Notes: a model not told the origin generated them from the letters alone. Shown: positions 1 through 8,774, counted from the stretch's first letter. The stretch is 33,504 bases of DNA from Pseudomonadales bacterium (GCA_022827425.1 JAJDSZ010000070.1:1-33504), one strand, 5' to 3'. Numbers and translations: made by a program.

Positions 1-146
1 TCACGGCTGCAAATCCGCTCTCATCCGCGCCCCCGGCCGCTCGATTTCGTTGCATATCCACCAATATTCGCCTCAATCGACCGGCCAGGGGCGCGGCGAT
101 AGCGAATTTTCGCTTTCGCGAATTCCTGCGGCGCAGGCTCCCAGGC
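1..146 (+). repeat. Palindromic CTAG-ended element, copy A (left end outside the window)
   Basis: This stretch matches copy B (2692-2858) base for base over most of its length, in the same orientation. It contains the same GCAAATCCGC, AATATTCGCCTCAATCGACC and GCGAATTTTCGCTTTCGCG blocks. Its left terminus lies before position 1. The right terminus is degenerate, ending in CTCCCAG (140-146) instead of CTCCTAG. The inner hairpin arms are GCGCCCCCGGCCG and CGGCCAGGGGCGC, which leaves one C.A mismatch. Together with copy B it brackets the molybdenum hydroxylase gene as a direct repeat. Confidence 0.85.
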
Positions 147-333
147 CATGAATGCAATGCCGGGAACTTAGCAAAGCCGCCGGCCCGCGGCAAATGGGGA
201 GCTATCATGCAGCCTGTCATCCTGCGCGGAGCGAAGCGCAGTCGCAGGATCCACCTGGCGGGGCCACTGCTTGAGACTCTGCGACTGCGCTTCGCTCCGC
301 GCAGAATGACATGAAGGTTGCAGCGGATTCGAC
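147..333. other. Intergenic DNA holding an inverted-repeat element
   Basis: No gene is seen between copy A of the palindromic element and the end of the minus-strand molybdenum hydroxylase gene. The region holds the REP-like inverted repeat listed separately at 215-311. The remaining bases show no recognisable signal. Confidence 0.5.
215..311. repeat. REP-like inverted repeat (GTCATYCTGCGCGGAGCGAAGCGC family), copy 1
   Basis: Two arms of about 36 bases (215-250 and 276-311) are near-perfect reverse complements around a loop of about 25 bases. Each arm begins TGTCATYCTGCGCGGAGCGA at its outer end. The same arm sequence recurs at 5357-5450, 15453-15492, 19571-19647 and 25021-25131, always between genes. 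It lies just past the stop of the molybdenum hydroxylase gene and could act as a transcription or mRNA end, which is an inference. Confidence 0.85.
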
Positions 334-2631
334 CTACGAATTGAGCAGCGACCAGAGGCGGTATGGTGTGGCGGGCATGTCCACGTGCTCGACGCCGTGG
401 TCGGCAAGGGCGTTGACGATGGCGTTCATGATCGCCGGCGGCGCGCCGATGGCACCTGCCTCGCCGGCGCCCTTGATGCCCAGAGGATTGGTTTCGCAGC
501 GCACCAGATGCAGGGAAAAATCGAAATCCAGGCAATCGTCCGCCCGGGGCATGGCGTAGTCCATGAAGCTCGCGCTGAGCAACTGCGCGGAATCCGGATC
601 GTAGTGGCAATCCTCAAGCAGGGCCTGGCCCAGCCCCTGGACGATGCCGCCATGGACCTGGCCCCGCAGCAGATTGGGATTGATCACCTGGCCGAAATCG
701 TCCACCACCACATAGTTGATCAGTTCGACGCCGCCGGTATCCGGGTCGATTTCCAGCTCGACCACGTGGACGCCATTGGGATAGGTGGGCTGCTCCGGCG
801 CAAAACCGTCGGTTTCGTCAAAGGCCGGGCCGCCATCGGCTGGCGCGGCCCGGGCGGCGACTTCGGCAAAGCCGAGGCTGCGGTCGGTGCCGGCAACCTG
901 GAATCTGCCGTCGGCAAAGCGAATATCGGCTTCCGCCGCCTCCAGCATCTCCGCGGCTTGCTCCCTCGCGGTGGCAATCAGTTTTCCGGCGCAGGCGGCG
1001 ATTGCCGCCCCGCCCACGGGGACCGAACGCGAACCCATGGTGCCGCCGCCGCTGGCGATGGCGTCGGAATCGCCCTGGACGATGCCGATCCGATCCGGGT
1101 CGATGCCGAGGGATTCGCAGAGAATCTGGCGGAAGGCGGTTTCGTGTCCCTGGCCATTGGACAGGGTGCCGATGAAGAGGGTTACCCCGCCGTCGCCTTC
1201 CACCCGCAGCCGGGCCTGCTCGGGCTGCCCCCCGGCGCAGCGTTCCACATAGCTGGCCATGCCGATGCCCCGCAACTTGCCGGCCCGCCTCGCGCCGGCG
1301 CGCCTTGCCGCGAAGCCCTCCCAGCCCGATTTTTCCAGCGCGAGTTCGAGAATCTTCGGAAAATCGCCGCTGTCGTAGCGCGAGCCCAGGGCGGTTTCGA
1401 AAGGCATCTCGGCCGCGGTGACGAGGTTGCGGCGGCGGATTTCCCCGGGGGACACGCCAAGCCGCCCGGCGGCGACATCCATCAGCCGCTCGATGGCGTA
1501 AATCGCCTCGGGCCGCCCGGCGCCGCGGTAGGCGTCCACCGGCGCGGTATTGGTGAAAACGCCCTGCATGCGCACATGGGCGGCGGGTATGCGGTAGCAG
1601 CCCGTGAGCATGGCCGCCCCGGCGGACGAAGCGACGAAAGGCGCGAAGGAAGACAGGCTCGCGCCGAGGTTGGCCAGGGTGGACACGCGCAGTCCCATCA
1701 TGCGCAGGTCGGCGTCGAAGGCGGCTTCGAGCCGGGTCACATGGTCCCGGCCATGGCTGTCGCTGAGGAAGGATTCGCCCCGTTCCGCCACCCATTTCAC
1801 CGGCCGGCCAAGTTCCCGGGCGGCATGCAGGGTGGCGACATATTCGGGGTAGCAGAAGATCTTGGCGCCAAAGCCGCCGCCCACGTCCCGGCAGATCACG
1901 CGCAGATCTTCCATGGCGCAGTGGAATACGTGCCGGGTCAGCAGAAAGCGCATGATATGCACGCCCTGGCAGGAAACCCGCAGGACCATGCGGCCGTCTT
2001 CCAGCGCCGCGATACAGCCCCGGGGCTCCATGGTATTGGGGGCGAGCCGGTTGTTGACGAGTTCGAGTTCGACCCGGTGCGCCGCATGGGCGAAAGCCTC
2101 GGCCACGGCATCGGCGTCACCGAGGCGCCAGTCGAAACAGCGATTGTCCGGGGCTTCGTCCCACAGCCGGGGAGCGGATTCGGCCATGGCCTCGGCGGTT
2201 GCGGCGACCGCCGGCAGTTCTTCGTAGTCGATGAAGATCTGCTCCGCCGCATCGAGGGCGGCGGTGCGGGATTCGGCAACGATCAGCACAATCGGCTCGC
2301 CCACATGGCGCACCCGGTCCATGGCGAGCGCCGGACGCGGCGGCTTGTAGCAGGGCGAGCCGTCTTCGCCCGGCGCATCCGCAAGACAGGGCAGGTCGCC
2401 GACGCCGGCGGCGCGCAAATCCTCGCCGGCGTACGCTCCGAGCACGCCGGGAGCGGCCCGGGCTCCATCGAGGTCAATCTCTCCAAAGCTGGCATGGGCA
2501 TGGGGCGAGCGCAGGAATACGCCGATGGCCTGCCCCGGCAGATTGTCATCATCCAGATACGCGCCTGCGCCGGTGAGAAAGCGGCGGTCCTCAAACCGCG
2601 CCGCCGGCTGGCCGATGCCGAATTTCCGCAC
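334..2631 (-). CDS. Molybdopterin-binding large subunit, form-II CoxL-like xanthine dehydrogenase family
   Basis: This is the catalytic large subunit of a molybdenum hydroxylase of the xanthine oxidase family, which hydroxylates a substrate at the molybdopterin cytosine dinucleotide cofactor. The family's GGGFGAK segment is at about residues 251-257, and the active-site loop AYRGAGR at 367-373 is the form-II version; true CO dehydrogenase carries AYRCSFR. The catalytic glutamate lies in GAGEAG (721-726, Glu724). I chose the GTG start at 2631 because GGGGGAG precedes it at good spacing and the protein then begins VRKFGIGQP, as in relatives. A longer reading from an ATG at 2682 adds 17 residues with no family match. 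The medium FAD and small Fe-S subunits are not in this window; downstream partners could lie before position 1. The substrate is unknown and CO is unlikely. No signal peptide is visible, so it is probably cytoplasmic. Confidence 0.92.
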   Translation of the reverse strand: MRKFGIGQPAARFEDRRFLTGAGAYLDDDNLPGQAIGVFLRSPHAHASFGEIDLDGARAAPGVLGAYAGEDLRAAGVGDLPCLADAPGEDGSPCYKPPRPALAMDRVRHVGEPIVLIVAESRTAALDAAEQIFIDYEELPAVAATAEAMAESAPRLWDEAPDNRCFDWRLGDADAVAEAFAHAAHRVELELVNNRLAPNTMEPRGCIAALEDGRMVLRVSCQGVHIMRFLLTRHVFHCAMEDLRVICRDVGGGFGAKIFCYPEYVATLHAARELGRPVKWVAERGESFLSDSHGRDHVTRLEAAFDADLRMMGLRVSTLANLGASLSSFAPFVASSAGAAMLTGCYRIPAAHVRMQGVFTNTAPVDAYRGAGRPEAIYAIERLMDVAAGRLGVSPGEIRRRNLVTAAEMPFETALGSRYDSGDFPKILELALEKSGWEGFAARRAGARRAGKLRGIGMASYVERCAGGQPEQARLRVEGDGGVTLFIGTLSNGQGHETAFRQILCESLGIDPDRIGIVQGDSDAIASGGGTMGSRSVPVGGAAIAACAGKLIATAREQAAEMLEAAEADIRFADGRFQVAGTDRSLGFAEVAARAAPADGGPAFDETDGFAPEQPTYPNGVHVVELEIDPDTGGVELINYVVVDDFGQVINPNLLRGQVHGGIVQGLGQALLEDCHYDPDSAQLLSASFMDYAMPRADDCLDFDFSLHLVRCETNPLGIKGAGEAGAIGAPPAIMNAIVNALADHGVEHVDMPATPYRLWSLLNS

Positions 2632-2691
2632 TATGTTTCTCCCCCTTTCTCCATACGCCAATTCCCGTGTCAAATCGCGCAACTGCGGGTC

Positions 2692-2858
2692 CTAGGAGCC
2701 TGCGCCGTAGGAATTCACGGCTGCAAATCCGCTCTCATCCGCGCCCCTGGCCGCTCGATTTCGTTGCATATTCGCCAATATTCGCCTCAATCGACCGGCC
2801 AGGGGCGCGACGATAGCGAATTTTCGCTTTCGCGAATTCCTACGGCGCAGACTCCTAG
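2692..2858 (+). repeat. Palindromic CTAG-ended element, copy B (complete, 167 bp)
   Basis: The element starts CTAGGAGCCTGCGCCG (2692) and ends CGGCGCAGACTCCTAG (2858). Its terminal inverted repeats are about 25 bases with one mismatch. Inside is a second hairpin: 2741-2760 pairs with 2789-2808 (core GCGCCCCTGGCCG with CGGCCAGGGGCGC, then TCGATT with AATCGA) around a 28-base loop. No ORF or transposase is present, so it is a non-autonomous, MITE-like unit. Copies are at 1-146 (same orientation) and 29713-29880 (inverted), with a remnant at 9510-9538. Confidence 0.9.
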
Positions 2859-3085
2859 CGGGCTCGATGGGCTTTATACCATCATCAGGCCAATTCGGAC
2901 ACTACCCGTGCCACTGTGAGACTTGAGGCGCTTGTGCGGGATGGCGGCAGAATCATTTTCCACGAAAGTTGCGGGATTGCCGGGTGATTGTGTTAGGCTT
3001 GGCCCCGCGCTGTCCATTGACAATATGGGCTTATGGCGAATGACGGCACCCGCAATCCGTACACCCGAATTACAAGGAGGGGAGC
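2859..3085. other. Intergenic DNA upstream of the DUF898 gene
   Basis: No convincing gene is present. A TTGACA hexamer stands at 3017-3022, but no good -10 box follows at the right spacing, so I do not call a promoter. The only clear signal is the AAGGAGGGG ribosome-binding site just before the ATG at 3086. Confidence 0.4.
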
Positions 3086-4228
3086 ATGAACGAAACGGGG
3101 TCTACCCCTGCTGGCGAGAACGAATCCCATCCGGCGGAAGCATCCGCCGCGGAGCATTTTTCCTTTCACGGCAATGGGGCGGAATATTTCCGCATCTGGA
3201 TCGTCAACCTGTTCTTGAGCATTCTCACGCTTGGAATCTATTCCGCCTGGGCCAAGGTCAGAACCAAGCGCTATTTCTACGGCAATACCGAACTCGCCGG
3301 GGACCGCTTCGAGTATCTCGCAAGCCCCATCGCGATTCTCAAGGGGCGCTTGATCGGCGTCGCCCTGCTGGTGATTTACACCGTGGCGGGCACTTTCAGC
3401 ACCCTGCTCAGCGCTGTGGCGGGTGGCGTGCTGGCGCTGCTGTTGCCGCTGATCTTCATTCAGGCGTTTCGCTTCAATGCCCGCAACAGCGCCTGGCGCG
3501 GCATCCGTTTCGGCTTTGACGGCGGTGTCTGGCCCGCCTACCAGGCTTATCTGCTGTGGCCGCTGTTCGGCGTGCTGACCCTGGGAGTCGGCCTGCCTTA
3601 CGCGCTGTACCGGATCAACCAGTATCAGATCGACAACCACCGCTTCGGCGAGTCCCTGGCGAGTTCAAGCGCCACCGGCGGCGGGTTTTACCGGATCGCG
3701 CTGATCAGTGTTGGCATTTTCATCTTGATGTTTGTTATGGTCGCTGTTACGGCTGCCGTATCCTTCGATGCGTGGTTTCCTGCGGAAATCCTGGCGGAAT
3801 CCGTCACCATCGATCCGGAAAACCCCGATGCGCCCGTGGAAGTGGACCCGGCGGTAATGGCGCCATTCCTGTTGCTCGGATTGCTGGGTTATTTCGCCAT
3901 CCTGCTAACCGTTTTCATTTCGGGATTCGCCTGGGAAGCCATGCGGTTCAAGATGGTCTTCAACCGGATTGCACTGGCGGAAAACCGGGTTCGCAACCGC
4001 ATCAGCGCCCCGCGCTATTTCTGGATCCTGATCAGCAACATGTTGCTGATCACGGTCACCCTGGGGATGTTCACTCCCTGGGCCCGGGTGCGGCGGTCGC
4101 GTTACCTGTTGCCGGCAATGTGGCTGGAAACCAGCGACCTCGACCATTTCGTCGCCGCCGAAGCCGACCGGACCTCGGCCCAGGGCGATGAAATCGGCGA
4201 GGCCTTTGATCTGGGGATCGGCATTTGA
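3086..4228 (+). CDS. DUF898 / YjgN-family multi-pass membrane protein
   Basis: This is a 380-residue integral membrane protein of the DUF898 (YjgN) family. Its molecular function is not established. The soluble N-terminus (about 40 residues) precedes the family signature, which reads FLSILTLGIYSAWAKVRTKR and then RYFYGNTELAGDRFEY. A second, related block near the C-terminus (NMLLITVTLGMFTPWARVRR) shows internal duplication. About six to eight hydrophobic segments are visible. The ATG is preceded by a strong AAGGAGGGG site. The gene overlaps the M48 protease by four bases (TTGA), so the two are almost certainly co-translated. DUF898-M48 gene pairs are common in proteobacteria, suggesting the membrane protein assists or is watched by the protease, which is an inference. 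Confidence 0.9.
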   Translation: MNETGSTPAGENESHPAEASAAEHFSFHGNGAEYFRIWIVNLFLSILTLGIYSAWAKVRTKRYFYGNTELAGDRFEYLASPIAILKGRLIGVALLVIYTVAGTFSTLLSAVAGGVLALLLPLIFIQAFRFNARNSAWRGIRFGFDGGVWPAYQAYLLWPLFGVLTLGVGLPYALYRINQYQIDNHRFGESLASSSATGGGFYRIALISVGIFILMFVMVAVTAAVSFDAWFPAEILAESVTIDPENPDAPVEVDPAVMAPFLLLGLLGYFAILLTVFISGFAWEAMRFKMVFNRIALAENRVRNRISAPRYFWILISNMLLITVTLGMFTPWARVRRSRYLLPAMWLETSDLDHFVAAEADRTSAQGDEIGEAFDLGIGI

Positions 4229-5355
4229 ACGAGATCGAAGGCTCCTGGTATGACGGCGGCAGCAGCCGCAGACGAGGCGCCCGGCTGCGCTGGGGCTCGG
4301 GCGCCCTGGCGCTGCTGCCGGAAGAAGGCGACCGTATTTCCATCGACCCGCAACGGCTGCGGATGAGTTCGTCGCTTCCCGGCGCCCCCACCCGGCTGAG
4401 CTGGGGCGGCGAGGACAGTTTCGTCACCATGGACGACGCTGGCATCGCGGCCATGCGGCGCGGTCTCGCCCTTGGCGGCGGCTGGCTGAGCCGGCTGGAG
4501 AACCGCATGTCCATCGCCCTTGGAGCCGGCGTGCTGTGCGTTTCCCTGCTGGCCGCATTCGCCTTCCGGGGCGTGCCGGCCATCGCCGCCCGGGCGGCTT
4601 TGCTGCTGCCGGTGGAAGTCAGCGACGATCTCGGCGACCTGCTGCTTGGAGAACTCGAGTCCTGGCTGCCGCCATCCGAATTGCCGGCTGCGCGCCAGGC
4701 CGAACTCATCCGTTATTTCACTTCCCGGGATGAAAGCGGCGCCCCGCCCAGGGTGGAGTTTCGCGCTTCGGAGATTATCGGCGCCAATGCCCTTACCCTC
4801 AGCGCCACCACGGTGGCATTTACCGATGAATTGGTCTTGCTGGCGGACAATGACCGGGAACTGCTGGCCGTGTACTTCCACGAGCTCGGACACGCCGAAC
4901 TGCGGCACGTGGAGCAAAAAGTGCTCACCGCCTCGGCCTGGCTCGTGATGTTCGCCTTGCTCACCGGCGACATCGGCGTGGTGGGGGATCTGTTGCTCAG
5001 TTCGGTGCTGCTCGGGCCCGCGCTCGGTCCATTTTCCCGCGCCCTCGAACGCGAAGCGGACGCCTTCGCCGTGGAACGACTGCTGGCGGCGGGAGAATCC
5101 CCGGAAGCGATGATCGGCATCCTGGAAAAACTGGAAGCGCAATCCCGGCTGGTGGTTTCAGTCAATGGAGCGGATTCAGGCGAAAATGACCCGGATCGGG
5201 ATGATCCCGCTCCCGATGCCGCCATTTCCGAAGCCGGGGCCACGGTTCCCGAAGACACCGATGAAGGCTTCCTGCTGCGTCTGCTCGACATCATCGCCAG
5301 CCATCCCCCCACCGAAGAGCGAATCGAATACATCGAATCCCGCATTGCGGACTAA
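4225..5355 (+). CDS. M48-family zinc metallopeptidase, membrane-anchored
   Basis: This is a predicted zinc endopeptidase of the HtpX/Ste24/Oma1 type (family M48). The catalytic HELGH motif is at residues 219-223, and the third zinc ligand is in the E-R-E-A-D segment at 275-279. A transmembrane segment precedes the catalytic domain (about 97-116), and two hydrophobic stretches (about 236-270) separate the two zinc sites, as is usual for the family. The N-terminal 90 residues carry no clear signature. The start is a TTG at 4225 overlapping the TGA of the DUF898 gene; no better in-frame start is seen nearby. A polar, acidic insertion (about 312-355) precedes the last segment. It probably degrades or processes membrane proteins; the substrate is unknown. 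Confidence 0.88.
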   Translation: MNEIEGSWYDGGSSRRRGARLRWGSGALALLPEEGDRISIDPQRLRMSSSLPGAPTRLSWGGEDSFVTMDDAGIAAMRRGLALGGGWLSRLENRMSIALGAGVLCVSLLAAFAFRGVPAIAARAALLLPVEVSDDLGDLLLGELESWLPPSELPAARQAELIRYFTSRDESGAPPRVEFRASEIIGANALTLSATTVAFTDELVLLADNDRELLAVYFHELGHAELRHVEQKVLTASAWLVMFALLTGDIGVVGDLLLSSVLLGPALGPFSRALEREADAFAVERLLAAGESPEAMIGILEKLEAQSRLVVSVNGADSGENDPDRDDPAPDAAISEAGATVPEDTDEGFLLRLLDIIASHPPTEERIEYIESRIAD

Positions 5356-5356
5356 G

Positions 5357-5450
5357 TTCCCGTCATTCTGCGCGAAGCAAAGCGCAGTCGCAGAATCTCA
5401 CACAATGGTCTCCCAACAAGATTCTGCGACTGCGCGCGGAATGACGGGAA
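5357..5450. repeat. REP-like inverted repeat, copy 2
   Basis: TTCCCGTCATTCTGCGCG begins at 5357 and its reverse complement ends at 5450. The inner arms GCGCAGTCGCAGAATCT and AGATTCTGCGACTGCGC pair around a loop of about 20 bases. The right arm lacks an internal block present in copy 1. It starts right after the M48 stop codon and may serve as a transcription end. Confidence 0.82.
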
Positions 5451-5495
5451 CAAACCAACTTGCCGCTGGCGAGGCTGTGGCGGATAATCCCGGCC

Positions 5496-6053
5496 ATGGA
5501 TGACTTTTCCGATTCGAAGCCGCCGGGGCGGCGCATGGGCCAGGGCATGCTCGTGCTGTGCCTGGCTTTCGGCATGGTGGCGCTTACCGGCGGCTTTGAC
5601 CGCTGGCTCGAAGGCCAGGCCAATCCCAACCGCAATCTCCAGGGAATCTTCAGCCCCGACGGCGCCCGGGAAGTCGTGCTTGAAAGCAACCGGCAGGGGC
5701 ACTATGTGGCCAGCGGGCAGGTCAATGGCATTCCGGTCACCTTTCTGCTCGACACCGGCGCCACCGATGTGGCCATTCCCGCCCACATCGCCGAGGCCGC
5801 CGGGCTGGAACGCGGCTATCCCGGCCGGGCGTCCACCGCCAATGGCACGGTGATCGTCTACGCCACCCGCATCGACCAGCTCGTGCTCGGCAATATCGTT
5901 CTCCAAGACCTGTCGGCAAGCATCACCCCGAGCATGGGCGGCGATACGATTCTGCTCGGCATGAGCGCCCTGCAACGCATCGAGTTTTCCCAGCGCGACG
6001 GTCGGCTTACCCTGCGTCAGGATGCCCCGGCGATTCCGCTGTCGGACCCTTGA
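5496..6053 (+). CDS. Retropepsin-like aspartic protease, TIGR02281 type
   Basis: This is a 185-residue membrane-anchored aspartic protease of clan AA. A single transmembrane segment (about 16-32) places the catalytic domain in the periplasm. The catalytic motif LLDTGAT is at 84-90 (Asp86) and the second hydrophobic LLGMS motif is at 153-157. Like retroviral proteases it carries one aspartate per chain, so it should act as a dimer. I chose the ATG at 5496; a TTG at 5460 in the same frame would add 12 residues. The last base of its TGA stop is the first base of the nadC ATG (TGATG), so the two genes are translationally coupled. The physiological substrate is unknown. Confidence 0.88.
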   Translation: MDDFSDSKPPGRRMGQGMLVLCLAFGMVALTGGFDRWLEGQANPNRNLQGIFSPDGAREVVLESNRQGHYVASGQVNGIPVTFLLDTGATDVAIPAHIAEAAGLERGYPGRASTANGTVIVYATRIDQLVLGNIVLQDLSASITPSMGGDTILLGMSALQRIEFSQRDGRLTLRQDAPAIPLSDP

Positions 6054-6892
6054 TGACCCCTCCGCTGGAAGCGCCCGGGGACCTCCCGGCGCAGGTCTCC
6101 GCCGCGCTGACCGAAGACATCGGCGGCGGCGACATCACCGCCGCCCTGCTCGACCCTTCCGCGACAGGTTCCGGCCGCATGATCGCGCGGGAGGACACCG
6201 TGCTTTGCGGCCGACCCTGGGTCGATGCGGTCTACCGCGAGCTTGACCCTTCCCTGCGGCCGCAATGGCGGCACGAGGAAGGCGCCGATGTCGCCCCGGG
6301 CGCGACGCTGTACACCATCGAAGGCAATATCCGGGCGCTGCTCAGCGCCGAGCGCAGCGCCCTCAATTTTCTGCAGACGCTCTGCGGCGTGGCCCGGCGC
6401 AGCCGCGAACTCGCCGCGCTCGTGGCCCATACCGGATGCAAATTGCTGGACACGCGCAAGACCCTGCCGGGCCTGCGCAGCGCCCAGAAATACGCCGTGC
6501 GGGTCGGCGGCTGCCATAATCACCGCATGGGACTGTTCGACGCCTTTCTCATCAAGGAGAACCACATCCGCGCCAGCGGCGGGATCGGCCCGGCCATTGC
6601 CCGGGCGCGCGAGATGCGGCCGGACAAGCCGGTGGAAATCGAAGTGCGCGATCTGGCGGAACTCGAACAGGCCATTGTCGCCGGCGCCGATGTGGCCATG
6701 CTCGACAATTTCAATATCGACCGCATCCGCCAGGCCGTGGCGCTCAACCGCGGGCGCTGCCGGCTCGAGGCATCGGGCGGGATCGAAGGCGAAACTCTGG
6801 TGGAAATCGCCGAAACTGGCGTAGACTGTATCTCGCTGGGCCTGTTGACCAAGCACTGCCGCGCCGCGGACCTGTCCTTCCTGCTTGAGTGA
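6053..6892 (+). CDS. nadC: Nicotinate-nucleotide pyrophosphorylase (carboxylating)
   Basis: NadC converts quinolinate and phosphoribosyl pyrophosphate to nicotinate mononucleotide, CO2 and pyrophosphate in de novo NAD synthesis. The 279 residues match the family's usual length. Visible signatures are EDIGGGDITA (21-30), ERSALNFLQTLCGVA (100-114), DTRKTLPGLR (133-142) and HRMGLFDAFLIKENH (157-171), with EASGGI and DCISLG near the C-terminus. The ATG at 6053 shares its first base with the preceding stop codon; a TTG one codon earlier is less likely. The enzyme is cytoplasmic. Its coupling to a periplasmic protease gene is recurrent in gammaproteobacteria but unexplained. Confidence 0.97.
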   Translation: MTPPLEAPGDLPAQVSAALTEDIGGGDITAALLDPSATGSGRMIAREDTVLCGRPWVDAVYRELDPSLRPQWRHEEGADVAPGATLYTIEGNIRALLSAERSALNFLQTLCGVARRSRELAALVAHTGCKLLDTRKTLPGLRSAQKYAVRVGGCHNHRMGLFDAFLIKENHIRASGGIGPAIARAREMRPDKPVEIEVRDLAELEQAIVAGADVAMLDNFNIDRIRQAVALNRGRCRLEASGGIEGETLVEIAETGVDCISLGLLTKHCRAADLSFLLE

Positions 6893-6903
6893 GAGGAACA
6901 ATG

Positions 6904-7584
6904 ATGAACCGCTCTCATCTGACCATCCTGGGCCTGCTGGCCGGGTTCATTCCGGCCGCAAGCGCCCACGTGGGCAATCTCGACCGGAATGGCGGCCACT
7001 ATTACGGCAATTCCTATCATTGCCACATGACGGGCTGCGAATACCCCGACACCTTCAGCCGCATCGGCTCCGAGCGCATGGTGGGCAACCGCCGCGCCAG
7101 GGAAAAGTTCTTCAACACCGACGACTGGAACTTCGAACTCGATTTCGACGGCGACTGCCAGTCCACCCGGCAGGAAGTGCTGATCCTCACGAGCCGCACT
7201 CCGGTGCGCTACACCAATCCCCGCAACTGCGTCGTGCGCACCGGAGAATGGGTGGACGAATACACCGGCGAAACCCATGAAGTCGCCATGCGGCTCGACG
7301 TGGACCACATCATTCCGCTCATGTACGCCCACACCCACGGCGGCGACCGCTGGCCGCCGGGCAAGAAACTGCAATTCGCCAACGACCCGCTCAATATCGT
7401 GATGGTGGAACGCCGGGAAGCCCGCCGCAAACGCGACCGGGGCCCAAGCCGTTTCCTGCCCCGGGAGGAGTTCCAGTGCGAGTACGTCCAGCTATGGGGC
7501 GCCATCGCGGAAAAGTACGAGCTCTACATCGAAAACCGGGACCGCAACGCCATGGACGACATCCTTGAGGGTTGTTCGGAATAG
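6904..7584 (+). CDS. Exported HNH-family nuclease with N-terminal YHCH region
   Basis: This is a predicted exported endonuclease of the HNH superfamily. A signal peptide occupies about residues 1-21, with cleavage after ASA. Next comes a Cys/His-rich region, GGHYYGNSYHCHMTGC (30-45), resembling the YHCH segment that accompanies exported nucleases. The catalytic part follows: VDHIIPL (133-139), two further histidines at 143 and 145, and FANDPLNIVMVERREARRKR (158-177), the HNH asparagine region. Eight cysteines fit an oxidised, extracytoplasmic protein. GAGAGGA precedes the starts; the ATG at 6904 has better spacing than the ATG at 6901 or GTG at 6889. Possible roles are nutrient DNA degradation or a surface nuclease. 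No immunity gene is evident next to it. Confidence 0.82.
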   Translation: MNRSHLTILGLLAGFIPAASAHVGNLDRNGGHYYGNSYHCHMTGCEYPDTFSRIGSERMVGNRRAREKFFNTDDWNFELDFDGDCQSTRQEVLILTSRTPVRYTNPRNCVVRTGEWVDEYTGETHEVAMRLDVDHIIPLMYAHTHGGDRWPPGKKLQFANDPLNIVMVERREARRKRDRGPSRFLPREEFQCEYVQLWGAIAEKYELYIENRDRNAMDDILEGCSE

Positions 7585-7685
7585 AATCCCGCCGCCGTCC
7601 GGACTTCGCTACCCCGCCCGGGGTGTCGAGTGATTCAGGATGGAACAGGCACGGTGTTGGATAGGGTTTCCGCAATGCGGACAGC

Positions 7686-8774
7686 ATGAACAGGGGTACG
7701 CGGGTTATTGTCGGGATGTCCGGCGGGGTCGATTCGTCGGTGGCCGCGAGTTTGCTGCTGCGCCAGGGATACGAGGTGGAAGGCCTGTTCATGAAGAACT
7801 GGGAGGAAGACGACGACAGCGAGTACTGCACGGCGGAAAAAGACCTCGCCGACGCCAGGGCGGTTTGCGACATTCTCGGTATTCACCTGCACGAGGCGAA
7901 TTTTTCCGCTGAATACTGGGACGGGGTTTTCAGTCACTTCCTTGCCGAGTACCGGCTGGGGCGCACGCCGAATCCGGATGTGCTCTGCAACCGGGAGATC
8001 AAGTTCAAGGCGTTTCTGGAATACGCCCTGGAGCTTGGCGCCGAACGGATCGCCACGGGGCATTATGCGCGCCGGGTCGAAAACGGAAACGAAGTATGGC
8101 TTTGCAAGGGCGTGGATTCGAACAAGGACCAGAGCTACTTCCTCTGCGAAGTCAGCGAAGCCTGCATCCGCCGCAGCCTTTTCCCCCTGGGGGAAATGAC
8201 CAAGCCCGAAGTCCGGAAAATCGCCGCGGAACTGAACCTGCCCACCCGCGACAAGAAAGACAGCACGGGCATCTGTTTTATCGGCGAGCGCAGGTTCCGG
8301 GATTTTCTCCAGCGCTACCTGCCCGCCCGGCCGGGTCCCGTCAAGACGCCGGAAGGAGACGAAATCGGCCGGCACCAGGGCCTGATGCACTACACGCTCG
8401 GCCAGCGGCAGGGGCTGGGAATCGGCGGCCTGCGCGATTATCCGGAAGCGCCCTGGTATGTGTTGCGCAAGGAACTTTCCACCAATACGCTCTACGCGGT
8501 GCAGGGCGAAGAACACGCCGCCCTCCAGAGCAGCGGCCTGATTGCGAAAATGCCCGCCTGGATCAATGGCGCCGCGCCAAACCTGCCAATACGCTGCAGC
8601 GCAAGGACCCGCTACCGCCAGCGCGACATCGATTGCGAAGTTTCCGTGAACGACGCCGCCAGCCTGCGGGTAAGCTTTGACGAGCCGCAACGGGCCGTGA
8701 CGCCGGGACAGTATGTGGTCTTCTACGATCAGCAGCGTTGCCTGGGAGGCGCGCCAATCGAGCGGGGGCTGTAA
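7686..8774 (+). CDS. mnmA: tRNA-specific 2-thiouridylase
   Basis: MnmA adds sulfur to U34 of the Lys, Glu and Gln tRNAs, using ATP and a persulfide relay. The PP-loop SGGVDS is at residues 12-17. The nucleophilic cysteine is Cys101 in [12 protein letters not shown], and the partner cysteine is Cys197 in [19 protein letters not shown] (124-130) and [10 protein letters not shown] (144-153) are also conserved. The length of 362 residues is normal. In many gammaproteobacteria mnmA is followed by hflD and purB; here hflD is absent and purB lies about 2 kb away on the other strand. No strong ribosome-binding site precedes the ATG. Confidence 0.97.
   Translation: MNRGTRVIVGMSGGVDSSVAASLLLRQGYEVEGLFMKNWEEDDDSEYCTAEKDLADARAVCDILGIHLHEANFSAEYWDGVFSHFLAEYRLGRTPNPDVLCNREIKFKAFLEYALELGAERIATGHYARRVENGNEVWLCKGVDSNKDQSYFLCEVSEACIRRSLFPLGEMTKPEVRKIAAELNLPTRDKKDSTGICFIGERRFRDFLQRYLPARPGPVKTPEGDEIGRHQGLMHYTLGQRQGLGIGGLRDYPEAPWYVLRKELSTNTLYAVQGEEHAALQSSGLIAKMPAWINGAAPNLPIRCSARTRYRQRDIDCEVSVNDAASLRVSFDEPQRAVTPGQYVVFYDQQRCLGGAPIERGL

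Noticed and set aside
385-2919. Long plus-strand ORF of 844 codons opposite the molybdenum hydroxylase gene
   Set aside because: It is the antisense shadow of a gene with clear family motifs; its product is His/Gly/Ala-rich with no recognisable domain, as expected for GC-rich antisense frames.
3017-3045. TTGACA hexamer considered as the promoter of the DUF898 gene
   Set aside because: No acceptable -10 box lies 16-18 bases downstream.
7611-7624. ACCCC/GGGGT hairpin between the HNH nuclease gene and mnmA
   Set aside because: A five-base stem without a U-run is too weak to call a terminator.
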